A stretch of DNA of 64,000 bases from Calliopum simillimum (taxonomy: Eukaryota; Arthropoda; Insecta; Diptera; Lauxaniidae): positions 81,884,909 to 81,948,908 of the forward strand of contig OX638368.1 of assembly GCA_951812925.1 (NCBI GenBank), written 5' to 3'. The first letter of the stretch is position 1. Each line of letters opens with the position of its first letter. Both the position numbers and the translations under genes were made by a program. The notes below the pieces were generated by a model. That model was not told the origin of the DNA. It saw nothing but the letters and a program-made list of their open reading frames with translations, and searched no databases. Below are positions 33,878 through 43,524 of this stretch, piece after piece.

Positions 33878-33902
33878 CCCACAAGGTGAGAACCTGCCTT
33901 AA

Positions 33903-34110
33903 ATAATCGAAATTGTTCATGCCTTTGTTGCTTTACAAAGAGTTCCAATATCAAAGCAATGAGCAGTATATTTCAGGATGCTTTGCCAAATTTTGATTGA
34001 CGAGGTAGCGCTTAGTCGATTCCCTACAGCTTTACCGCCGATAAGCATAAGTCGAATTTTGGGTTCCAATGGTTCCATTGGGCTGCACGGTGGTTTTTAA
34101 AAAATTTTAA
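33903..34110 (-). pseudogene. Unidentified coding relic, left part
   Basis: The minus strand reads MEPLEPKIRLMLIGGKAVGN and continues to CFDIGTLCKATKA, upstream of the relic at 29130-29700. The two were contiguous before the TTAA-flanked element landed between them. Family unknown. Confidence 0.35.
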
Positions 34111-34239
34111 CTTTTTGAAATACCACCCGCGATTTTTTTCAGGGATAATGTTGGGGGACCCTTCTAGTATCTAAATCCGCGAACCGCGAAATCGAACGTT
34201 CAGCCGTTTTTTTTTTTTCGGCATTTTAGTTTTTTAACG

Positions 34240-34345
34240 ATTTTTGAGTATGTCTCGGTGTTTATATACATATTATGTACACATATATATGGATATACGT
34301 ACATATATATACTTGTATATGTATATATGTGTAATATATATATGT
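34240..34345. repeat. TATA/TACA microsatellite
   Basis: An imperfect run of (TA)n and 'tacatatata' words directly left of the mariner element, which used a TA within it as target. Confidence 0.8.
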
Positions 34346-34346
34346 A

Positions 34347-35086
34347 TTGGGTGTACAACTTTGCTTCCGCCGTTTTTTTCCAAAATTAAAAGGTTTATTG
34401 CGATAAAGTGCTTACAGATGTATTATTCAAAGTATTGTCCGTCGCTAGCGACAACTTTCTCCCATCTTTCCGGCAATTTTCGGATCCCGGCTCGGAAAAA
34501 GGAGTCCTCTTTTGACGCTATCCATGAAGCAATCCATTTTTCCAATTCTTCGAAGGATTGAAAATGTTGATCTGCCAGGCCGTGTGCCATCGAACGGAAT
34601 AGGTGGAAGTCAGAAGGGGCGACATCTGGGGAATACGGCGGGTGGGGCAAGACTTCCCATTTCAGCGTTTCCAGGTACTTTTTGACCACTTTTGCGCCGT
34701 GAGGCCGAGCATTGTCGTGTTGGAGGATGACTTTGTCATGTCGCTCTTGATATTGTGGCCACTGAAACCACTCCCGACACGTTCTTTCACTCAGAGCAGC
34801 ATCACCGTAAGTTTCTGAGAGCATTCGATGCGCTTCAGCTGCATTTTTTTTCGAATTGTAACAGAAAAGTAAAACTTCCCGCAAATGGCGAGAATTGGGC
34901 ACATAAACGGACATTTTCGAGCGTGAATAATACAAAAACAAGAACAACTGTCACTGAAACGGCGATGACAATTCGTTAGGCACTGTCCACACTCACTTTA
35001 AAGGCATTATCATCTATGTATTTCAACCAGCCTCAGCCGGTACAGCCACCTATCGGAAAACGGCGGAAGCAAAGTTGTACACCCAA
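34347..35086 (-). mobile_element. DD34D mariner, internally deleted (740 bp)
   Basis: The ends TTGGGTGTACAACTTTGCTT (34347) and its inverse (ending 35086) are long near-perfect terminal repeats of about 28 bp inside a TA duplication. The element is about half the 1.3-kb length of a full mariner because the centre of the transposase gene is missing. The well-preserved ends suggest it can still be moved by a related transposase. Confidence 0.9.
34423..34914 (-). pseudogene. Mariner transposase with an in-frame internal deletion
   Basis: The likely start is MSVYVPNSRH (34914); 11 upstream codons are also open. The N-terminal 45 residues (first helix-turn-helix, ...SERTCREWFQ) join directly to the C-terminal catalytic part beginning QERHDKVILQHDNARPH and ending LPERWEKVVASDGQYFE. 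The final two acidic residues are present (HDNARPH and YSPDVAPSDF, 34 residues apart, hence DD34D). The first catalytic Asp, the second helix-turn-helix and the linker are lost. The fused frame of 163 codons has no stop, so a short protein with part of the DNA-binding domain could be made. It cannot catalyse transposition. Confidence 0.88.
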
Positions 35087-35089
35087 TAT

Positions 35090-35892
35090 ATTAGGGTGGG
35101 CCAAATTGTATGGAGGAAATTTTATCGACCTCGGCTACCCCCCTATGTGAAAGTTCATTCAATTCTATGAATATTTGCTCAAAGAACTATACCTCTGCGT
35201 TCAACTTTAGTTCGGCGCATTTTTGATCGAAAATTGTACCTTTCATCAATATTTTTCTTGGTTTTCATACTAAATTTTAAAAATTTTTATAAAGACAAAA
35301 GTAATGTCATTATATGATTTGGCTTGTATTCTGTCAGTTATCAATTAAATTGGGTTCTGTTTACATAAAAAGTTTATTGATGGAGTGGAATTGATGCAAT
35401 ATATTTTTTAAAAAAAATGATATGTGTCATATAGCCGATTATTACGACCGACTTTCAAAATAAACGATTCATAGTTTTGGATGAATTTTTTCAAACAAAA
35501 CACCAACCTAGGCTGAAAGTTCATTCAATTCTATGAATATTTGCCCAAGGGACCATACCTCTACGTTCAACATTTAACATTTTTTATTTTTATTTTTTTT
35601 GCTTTATTTTTTTTTTTATTAAAATATTTTTTATTCAACATCTTTTATTTCACTGTTCTATTTTCTTTTCTCTTATTAATTTACTTTTGTTTAATTGATG
35701 ATTCCATGTAAGGCTGCAGTAAGAATAACGTGGGTTCGAACCCAGCCCGGGTGATTTTTTTTTTACTTTTTCTTATTCTTTTTATTAAAATGTTTTTTAT
35801 TCAAACTTTTTTATTTCACTTTTTTATTTTCCTTCCGCGTATTTATTTAATTTTGTTTAATTGAATTGAAACTGCGTATACAATAATTCTAT
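35090..35892. repeat. AT-rich DNA with a direct repeat and a Pol III B-box
   Basis: A block at 35148-35207 (TGAAAGTTCATTCAATTCTA...) recurs at 35513-35572 as a direct repeat. Near 35731-35742 the word GGGTTCGAACCC followed by a run of T resembles a tRNA T-arm/B-box with a Pol III terminator. No full tRNA is formed. No ORF is supported. Confidence 0.45.
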
Positions 35893-36347
35893 AGGCGTTT
35901 TTCTTTTTTTGTTCAGAGAAGAGCTCTGAGCAGAGTGTGAGCACGTCGAGTATAACCTGAACAGAGCACGCTCAGAGCGCTCTGATTTATTTATGAAACA
36001 CACTTGCACATTTTTCTATTGAAGTCCGGTTAAACTGCCAAAAAATCCAAATAAATTATTAAATTTATTTTATTTTTCTTCAAAATAACCAGCACAGTTC
36101 AAAATGGAGTTTGTTTTTATTTTATTTTGTTTATTTTTCTACTTTCAAATGTCAATTTTGATGTGTTCCGTCTTTTACTCTGAATGTTCGGTCGTTTCAT
36201 TCTGAGTTCATAAAGCGCGCTCTGATTTCACTCCGAACAAAAAAAGAAACACAAATTTTATGCTCTGATGTCTCTGAACAAAAAAAGAAACACAAATTAT
36301 TTTTTGACAACTCAGACTCTACTCCGAACGAAAAAAGAAAAACGCCT
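35893..36347. mobile_element. 455-bp MITE, AGGCGTTTTTCTTTTTT ends
   Basis: The ends AGGCGTTTTTCTTTTTTTGT and GAACGAAAAAAGAAAAACGC... are inverted, with TAT on both sides (35890-35892 and 36348-36350). The subterminal words GAACAAAAAAAGAAA recur twice on the right side (about 36235 and 36278). No ORF. Confidence 0.65.
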
Positions 36348-36350
36348 TAT

Positions 36351-36862
36351 ATAACCCTGTAGGAGCATTCGAATGTCAAATCCTGGTGCGGCCAGTTTTT
36401 TTCTTTTTTTAAATTTCATTGAAAAAACGCTTACCGCAGCATTACAAATAAGCGCTTCAAAAACCCTTTTTTAGTAAGGCTGCGGTAAGCTTAAGCGCGC
36501 TTACATCCTATGACATGCAATGTTAAAAAGAAAGAATAGTTCTTATGGAGCGGAAGCGCTTATTGGTGAAAAAGATGCATTTCAGAAGCACTTTTTTTTG
36601 AAGCACTAATTTTCCTCTTGGGTTGATGCATTCATACTTTTTTACCAGTTTTGGCCTTTACAAAAAGTTTCGGAAGGCTTTCGATGCGAAAGTTTGTCAG
36701 TACTTTTCTGAAATTAATAGTACTAAAAATGTCCGTTTGACCCAAAATATCATCCCTGCAGCGAGCGCGTGAAACCATATTATTAGAGGCACCGGTCACA
36801 TTTGATAAATAGTATATTTATAAACAAAGATCAATATTTGAAACAAAATAAACATCAAGAAA
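36351..36862. other. Upstream region and 5' leader of Cpsf73
   Basis: A small inverted pair CGCTTACCGCAGC / GCTGCGGTAAGC lies at 36429-36490. The promoter of Cpsf73 must lie nearby, but I see no convincing TATA or initiator. The 60 bp before the ATG are AT-rich, as is usual for fly leaders, and the context AGAAAATG fits a fly start codon. Confidence 0.4.
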
Positions 36863-39291
36863 ATGGCACAACGAAATGAAGAACGCGTTCCAGCAGAAGA
36901 AAGTGATTTGCTGCAAATAAAACCACTGTAAATTAATCAGTTAAAATTTATATAATTTCAATACAAATGCTTAACTTTTACACTTTTACAGCGGTGCTGG
37001 TCAGGAAGTGGGGAGATCGTGTATTATGTTGGAGTTCAAGGGTAAAAAGATTATGGTGCGTGTAATTCAATCAAAACAACAGAAGTGTAAATCTATATAA
37101 TTTTACAGCTTGACTGCGGTATTCACCCAGGATTATCTGGCATGGATGCACTACCTTATGTAGATTTAATTGAAGCGGACGAAGTTGACTTGCTCTTCAT
37201 TTCACAGTAACATTACAAAGCTTTTATCGATTACAAAAACCATATGTATTTTTTTACCAACAGCTTCCATTTGGACCACTGTGGTGCTCTGCCCTGGTTT
37301 CTTATGAAGACTAGTTTTCGTGGCCGTTGCTTTATGACACACGCCACAAAAGCCATTTATCGCTGGATGTTGTCGGATTACATAAAAATTAGTAATATTT
37401 CAACAGAACAAATGTTATACACTGAAGCTGATCTAGAAGCTTCTATGGAAAAGATTGAGACAATAAATTTTCATGAAGAACGTGATGTGTTAGGCGTGCG
37501 TTTCTGTGCTTACAATGCAGGTCATGTTTTGGGCGCTGCAATGTTTATGATAGAAATAGCCGGTGTCAAAATTTTATATACAGGCGATTTTTCACGTCAA
37601 GAAGATCGTCATTTGATGGCTGCAGAAATTCCCACATCAAAACCAGACGTACTCATTACTGAATCAACCTATGGCACTCACATTCATGAAAAGCGAGAGG
37701 ATCGTGAAAACCGATTTACAACTTTAGTTCAGAAAATTGTAACCCAAGGTGGCCGCTGTTTAATTCCAGTTTTTGCTTTGGGTAGAGCACAAGAATTGCT
37801 ATTAATCTTAGATGAATATTGGTCACAAAATCCAGAATTACATGATATACCCATCTACTATGCTTCATCGTTGGCAAAAAAATGTATGGCTGTTTATCAA
37901 ACTTACATAAATGCCATGAACGATAAGATTCGACGTCAGATTGCCGTTAATAATCCATTTGTTTTTCGGCACATATCTAATTTAAAGGGTATAGATCATT
38001 TTGAAGATATTGGACCATGTGTTGTTATGGCATCACCAGGTATGATGCAAAGCGGATTATCACGTGAACTTTTTGAAAACTGGTGTACTGAGCCGAAAAA
38101 TGGAGTTATCATTGCTGGTTATTGTGTTGAGGGTACGCTGGCAAAAACAATCCTTTCGGAACCGGAGGAGATAACGACACTTGCTGGTCAAAAGTTACCC
38201 TTAAATATGTCTGTAGATTACATTTCATTTTCGGCGCATACTGATTATCAACAAACAAGTGAATTTATACGGCTACTTAAGCCACAGCATGTTGTAAGTA
38301 AATTTATTTCATATTTAATTGCAAAGGTTAATTGTGCAAACTTAAAACATTTCAGGTACTTGTGCATGGTGAACAGAATGAGATGTCCCGTTTAAAAATG
38401 GCACTACAACGCGAATACGAAGCAGATCCGAACACAAATATTACATTTTATAATCCACGAAATACACATTCTGTTGAGTTGGTCTTTCGAGGTGAAAAAA
38501 CGGCTAAAGTAATGGGCAATCTTGCAGCATCGAAACCAGACGTGGGAAGCAAACTCTCGGGTGTTCTGGTGAAAAGAGACTTCAAATACCATCTCTTGGC
38601 GGCTTCCGATCTTTCAAGTATGCGCTGATACCTATTTTAAATTTGTATCTGATGTTTTTTAGAGACTATCCTCAATTTATTTTTCAGAATATACCGACAT
38701 GAGCATGTCTGTTGTTACACAAAGACAATCCATTCCATGGAACAGTTCACTTTATACCTTAAAGTTACTGTTAGACCGCATAGGTGGTCCGACGACGGTT
38801 GATGTAATTGAAGAGGATAAAAAATTAAGAGCATTCAAATGCATTGATCTCAATGTTGAAGGCAAAATTATAATTATGGAATGGCAGGCCACACCTGTAA
38901 ATGATATGTTTGCCGATTCCGTGTTAGCCTGTATTATGCAAACAGAAATGGGTGGAACCAGCATAAAAGGAACAACAGGACAAGTAAAACCAGATCGCAC
39001 ACATTTTAGAGAATGTTTACTTGAGACAATCCAAGACACATTTGGTGAACAAAGTGTACCAAAGCTATTCAATGGAGAAATGCTGCCAGTGACTGTAGCT
39101 GGAAAGCGTGCAGAAGTGAATTTGGACACATTAGTAAGTTTAAGCTCAACTTTTTATAATGCAATAAAAGGTAATAATTTTATTTTCTTCATTTTGCTTA
39201 GGTCGTTACAAGTACTGAAGATGAACATCTGAAACAGATTGTGAACACTGTTGTGCAAAAACTTTTTCAATCATTGGTTCAAGTTTCTTAA
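36863..39291 (+). CDS. Cpsf73: Cleavage and polyadenylation specificity factor 73 (CPSF73)
   Basis: The endonuclease that cuts pre-mRNA at the poly(A) site (and histone pre-mRNA) in the nucleus, as part of CPSF. I predict seven exons: 36863-36927, 36992-37055, 37109-37206, 37264-38293, 38356-38617, 38688-39133, 39202-39291. All junctions are GT-AG and keep the frame, giving 684 aa, the same length as human CPSF73. Metallo-beta-lactamase residues are all present: HFHLDH (76-81, split by intron 3), GHVLGA (His163), GDFS (Asp184), SAHTDY (His401) and LVHGE (His423), each five residues later than in the human protein. The beta-CASP domain ([15 protein letters not shown]) and the C-terminal domain follow. 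No lesion is seen. CstF64, which works in the same reaction, is the next gene. Confidence 0.96.
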
Positions 39292-39690
39292 TTTAGAATT
39301 TGTGAGATTTCCGTTTTATGAGGCAAAAATTTGCATTTATATTAGTCGTTTTAATCTTAATACATAAATGTTAAATAACTAATCCTTTTTATCATTTGGA
39401 AATAAGAATATTGCTTGTTGGATATTTGATAGCTTTGCATTATACTCTATTGCCCTGATATCCATGAATTTCTTTTTATAGTTAGATTTAGGCCCCTATT
39501 GCGAATAGAAACGAAATTTCGTGGACAGTTCCGGATCATTATTTTGGAGCAATTTTTTTCGGCTAAAATTTACTTTAGCGAATATTGTAAAATGTGAATA
39601 TTTGTGAGCAGGACGAAATTAGCAAAACACTGCTACCTACGAAAAGGGTTGAACTAAATAACTGGTCATAAAATATTCAGGTCAGATTTT
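39292..39690. other. 3' flank of Cpsf73
   Basis: Presumed 3' UTR and flank. No perfect AATAAA stands out right after the stop; variants such as ATAAAT (39365) and AATAAG (39402) are candidates for the poly(A) signal. No other gene. Confidence 0.35.
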
Positions 39691-41110
39691 ATTGGCGTTG
39701 GGAAATAACGCCAAAAAAAAAAAACGAAATAACGCCCAAATTATTTTCATATAAATTTGGGCGATAATCATTTTAGAAATAACGCCCAAAAATTTGGGAT
39801 TTATTTCGTTTTTATTTTGGGCGTTATTTCCTTCTTTTTTTTTAAAAAACGAAATAACGCCCAAAAAAAAAACGAAATAACGCCCAAAAAATAAAATGAC
39901 GTAATAACGCCCAAAATAAAAAAGGAAATAACGCCCAAAAAATATGAAATAACGCCCAAAATCAAAAACGAAATAACGCCCAAATTATTTTCATATAAAT
40001 TTGTGCGATAATCATTTTGGAACTAACGCCCAAAATTTATTTGTATGAAAATAATTTGGGCGTTATTTCGTTTTTCGTTTTGGGCGTTATTTCATTTTTT
40101 AAAAATAAAACGAAATAACGCCCAAAAAACGAAATAAAGCCCAAATTTTTGGGCATGATTGGAGTGGAACATTAAAATGAAGAATTATTTACAAATTTAC
40201 GCTTGTTTTCGGAGTAAAATAGTTCTCTTTGTAACTAATGTTAATTGCGCACATTAAAATAGAGACAAGTATTGACATTAGGTATATATTGAAATCGCAA
40301 TTTAGCATCACTATTCACGGTGAGCTTGAAAAGTGGGAAAGTGGAGCTAAAATGGATCCAAAATCGGCTAATGTAGAAAGTTTCTATATTGTTTCTAGAT
40401 TAAAAGAATGTTAAAATTAAAATCCTTGCTGCTCGTCTTCGCAAGTGGCGTTAGGAAATAACGCCCAAGGAAATAACGAAAAAAAAAAATAAAATAACGC
40501 CGAAAAAATAAAATGACGTAATAACGCCCAAAATAAAAAACGAAATAACGCCCAAAAAATATGAAATAACGCCCAAAATCAAAACCGAAATAACGCCCAA
40601 ATTATTTTCATATAAATTTGGGCGATAATCATTTTGGAAATATCGCCCAAAAATTTGGGCTTTATTTCGTTTTTTGGTCGTTATTTCGTTTTATTTTTAA
40701 AAAATCAAATAACGCCCAAAACGAAATAACGCCCAAATTATTTTCATACAAATAAATTTTGGGCGTTATTTCCAAAATGATTATCGCCCAAATTTATATG
40801 AAAATAATTTGGGCGTTATTTTGTTTTTGATTTTGGGCGTTATTTCATATTTTTTTGGCGTTATTTCCTTTTTTATTTTGGGCGTTATTACGTCATTTTA
40901 TTTTTTGGGCGTTATTTCGTTTTTTTTGGGCGTTATTTCATTTAAAAAAAAAAGGGAAATAACGCCCAAAAAAAAAGAAATAAAGCCCAAATTTTTGGGC
41001 GTTATTTCCAAAAAGATTATCGCCCAAATTTATATGAAAATAATTTGGGCGTTATTTCGTTTTTTTTTTTTTTGGGCGTTATTTCCTTGGGCGTTATTTC
41101 CTAACGCCTT
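39690..41110. repeat. Array of GGGCGTTATTTC words in both orientations
   Basis: Two blocks (about 39690-40155 and 40445-41108) are made of the word TTGGGCGTTATTTCGTTTT and its complement, repeated dozens of times. Longer shared segments such as 'attattttcatataaatttg' are in both orientations. They frame about 290 bp of unrelated sequence (40156-40444). The outer ends 'gcgttgggaaataacgcc' and 'ggcgttatttcctaacgcc' suggest one foldback element built from the word. Periodic ORFs encoding GVISF repeats are by-products. Confidence 0.85.
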
Positions 41111-41189
41111 CGCAAGTTATGCACATTTTTGTGTTCATGGTATGCACTTGCATGAAAACCATATAAAATTAAAACTAGTAAGGGTGTAA

Positions 41190-42262
41190 ATTTTGGCCTG
41201 GCCAAAAACTAAATACCCTACACTGCAGTATTTTGAAAATTTTGCTTATATGGGAGGTGCCACGCCCTCTTGTCCGAGTACACCCAGTTTTTGTTCAGAG
41301 CTTGCATTTATAGTTTTTAGTGTCAGAGTGAAATTTAGTTGGATTATCTCAAAAAACTCTTTCAGTATAGCATTTTGAATCTTTTGCTTATATGGGAGGT
41401 GCCACGCCCCCTTGTCTGATTTCACCCAATTTTTGCTGAGAGCTTTCATTTATAATTCTTAGTGTCTGAGTCAAATTTGGTTCGAATATCTCAAAAAACG
41501 CTTTCAGTATAGCGTTTTGAAGCTTTTGCTTATAGGAGGTGCCACGCCCTCTCGTCCGAGTTCTTCTAGTTTTAGCTTAGAGAGCGCATTTTTAGTCTTT
41601 AGTATTTGAAAGTTTGGTTGGATTATCTCAAAAAACTCTTTCAGTATAGCATTTTGAAACTTTTGCTCATATGGGAGGTGCCACGCCCCTTCGTCCGATT
41701 TCACCCAATTTTTGTTGAGAGCTTTCATTTATGATTCTTAGTGTCTGAGTCAAATTTGGTTCGAATATCTCAAAAAACGCTTTCAGTATAGCGTTTTGAA
41801 GCTTTTGCTTATATAGGAGGTGCCACGCCCTCTCGTCCGAATTCGCTCAAATTTTTATCAGAGCTTGCGCTTACAATTCGTAGTACTTATATGTATTGTG
41901 GTTGCATTGTCGTGAAAAATACTCCTAAAATTGCATTTTGAATATAATTTTTGTATGGGCGGTAGGCGTGTCCGTTGACCGATTTTGCTCATTTTCAATC
42001 CCCCGAGCTAACTTTGACGACGGAGGCAGTGTACCAAATTTCATTGAATTATCTTGCTCAGTTTTCCCAAAAAGTGTATTTCAACACACAGCCAGCCAGC
42101 CACCCAGCCAGCCAGCCAGCCAGCCAGACAGACGGACATGGCTATATCGACTCAGGAGGTGACGCTGATCAAGAATATATATACTTTTCTATACCTGCCA
42201 CGCCTCCTTCTCTGCGTTACAAACGGAAGGACAAAGTGAATATACCCTGGGTGTAGGGTATA
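41190..42262 (+). mobile_element. Helentron/DINE-1-like non-autonomous element
   Basis: Layout: a left end with 'actaaataccctacac' (41206-41221); about five tandem units of roughly 143 bp (41222-41880), each with a GGAGGTGCCACGCCC block; a unique segment; a CAGC microsatellite (42090-42128); a conserved tail that includes 'gacggacatggctatatcga' and 'ctgatcaagaatatatatac'; and a terminal hairpin TATACCCT-gggtgt-AGGGTATA (42241-42262). Known DINE-1 elements of drosophilids share the tail text, the central tandem repeats, the microsatellite and a 3' hairpin. Family placement rests on my memory of those elements. No protein is encoded. Confidence 0.65.
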
Positions 42263-42269
42263 AAAATGA

Positions 42270-42868
42270 AGAAAAAAAACAGAACAAACAAATATAAAAA
42301 TAGTTACATTTAATGTATTTTGCAATGTTGAATTCGAATCCGGCCTTCAAATTGCTGTATCTTATACGGTTTTTGAGATATCTTAGCCTAAAAAAGGAAA
42401 ATAGACCGTTTTTGCTATAGCTTGAATATGGAACATTTATACGTAAAATCCGATACAATTACTTAAAGCTCTTATCTTTTTCTTTAAAACTTATTTTAAA
42501 TTATGTTGATATCTTTATTTTTCTCGGAGATATCCTAACCTAAAAAGTTAAAAAAGTGCAAAAAACATGTTTTTTCATTATTTCAGTCCACGATATTTCA
42601 GAGAAACATAAAGCTATTGACATAATTTAAATGAAGTTTTAAAGAAAAAGATTAGAACTTTAAGAAACTGTATCGGATTTTACGTATAAATATTCTATAT
42701 TTTAGTTATATAGATTCAAGATATAGCAAAAACGGTATTTTTTCCTTGTTTAGGCTAAGATATCTCAAAAACCGTATGAGATACAGTAATTTTAAGGCCG
42801 GATTCGAATTTAGCATTGCAAAATACATTAAATGTAACTATTTTTATATTTGTTTGTTCTGTTTTTTT
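42270..42868. repeat. 600-bp palindrome
   Basis: The arms 42270-42520 and about 42610-42868 are inverted copies, with 'aaatagttacatttaatgta' and its complement at the outside and 'gatatcttagcctaaa' and its complement inside. A diverged single arm appears at about 355-440. No duplication was identified at the ends and no ORF. Confidence 0.75.
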
Positions 42869-42977
42869 TTTTCTTTATTTTTTTTATTTTATAAATAAAT
42901 AAATAAAAAAAAAAATCTGGTTTTGTCAGCTTGAGAATACTCTGAACTACATAACTAAATTTAAAAAAAAAAATTAT

Positions 42978-43241
42978 CGATACCAGGTACAACGGACGCA
43001 GTCCAAAATTTTAAGAACCATTACAGATGCTCCATGGTATATACGGAACGAACACATACATCGGGACCTATGCATTCCCTTGGTTAAAGACGAAATCAAC
43101 AAATACAAGCAAAATTATGCTGAAAGATTGATGTATCATCCTAATCCATTGGCACGGAGTTTGAAGAATTTAGAAAATTTCTCCAGACTAAAAAGAAAGG
43201 ATCGCCCTGCTATAAATATTGTTAGCAATGAGTCATGTTAA
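42978..43241 (+). pseudogene. 3' end of a Jockey-like LINE ORF2
   Basis: An open frame of about 88 codons ends at TAA 43239-43241. It reads QRTQSKILRTITDAPWYIRN, EHIHRDLCIPLVKDEINKY, then HPNPLARSL and RLKRK. This is the tail that follows the reverse transcriptase in Jockey-clade LINEs, so it is a strongly 5'-truncated copy, which is usual for LINEs. It is unrelated in detail to the LINE at 4.0-8.9 kb. The adjoining left side is poly(A)-rich and the break point is near 42975. Confidence 0.8.
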
Positions 43242-43263
43242 CGTGGCTGGGTTCTAAAATTGT

Positions 43264-43362
43264 ATATGGCGCACACTCTTTCTATGCAGCCGGTGGTATC
43301 TGGCGCACACTCTTCCTATGCAGCCGGTATCTGGCGCACACTCTTTCTATGCAGCGCATTCT
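43264..43362 (+). repeat. Short tandem repeat CTGGCGCACACTCTTTCTATGC
   Basis: Three copies of a unit of roughly 30-40 bp (TGGCGCACACTCTTTCTATG followed by CAGCCGGTAT) directly after the LINE fragment, with looser copies up to 43455. It probably belongs to the 3' UTR of that LINE. The ORF across it is periodic and not a gene. Confidence 0.6.
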
Positions 43363-43524
43363 TTACGGTGGGACTTGAAACTGGTATATGCAGCCACTGG
43401 CGCATAATCTCTATCTTGTGGTTGTTCCTGCTACACATGCAGCCGGAACTACTGGCGCAAATTTGTATGCTTTCTGAACTCATAGGTTGTACAAGTCCCT
43501 ATAAACTCTGGAGACACATTTAAT

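Larger units (their letters stand above)
29705..33898. mobile_element. 4.2-kb element with TTAA duplications (piggyBac-like)
   Basis: Ends GGCAGGTTCTCACCTTGTGG (29705) and its inverse (ending 33898), each bordered by TTAA (29701-29704 and 33899-33902). A TTAA target and short TIRs fit the piggyBac type, although typical piggyBac ends start CCC. The inside has no transposase. It contains a C- and G-rich patch (29865-29910), tandem GGGCGTGGCACCGCCC units (30130-31050 and 33050) and a palindrome inserted at 31070-32993. Confidence 0.7.

Noticed and set aside
35700..35760. A tRNA gene around GGGTTCGAACCC
   Set aside because: Only the T-arm is convincing; no D-arm, anticodon arm or acceptor stem could be built around it.
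37244..38395. Cpsf73 starting at the ATG at 37244
   Set aside because: That ATG lies in intron 3. Starting there would lose the N-terminal 75 residues and the first metal-binding motif, whereas exons 1-3 join cleanly and give the family's normal 684 aa.
39682..41189. ORFs encoding GVISFFILGVIS-type hydrophobic repeats
   Set aside because: They are translations of the GGGCGTTATTTC word array and appear on both strands.
42054..42256. Overlapping ORFs with repeated Ala-Ser-Gln-Pro
   Set aside because: They translate the CAGC microsatellite of the Helentron-like element.
43260..43523. 87-codon ORF with repeated GIWRTLFLCS-type text
   Set aside because: It runs through the short tandem repeat after the LINE fragment, and the repetition explains it.
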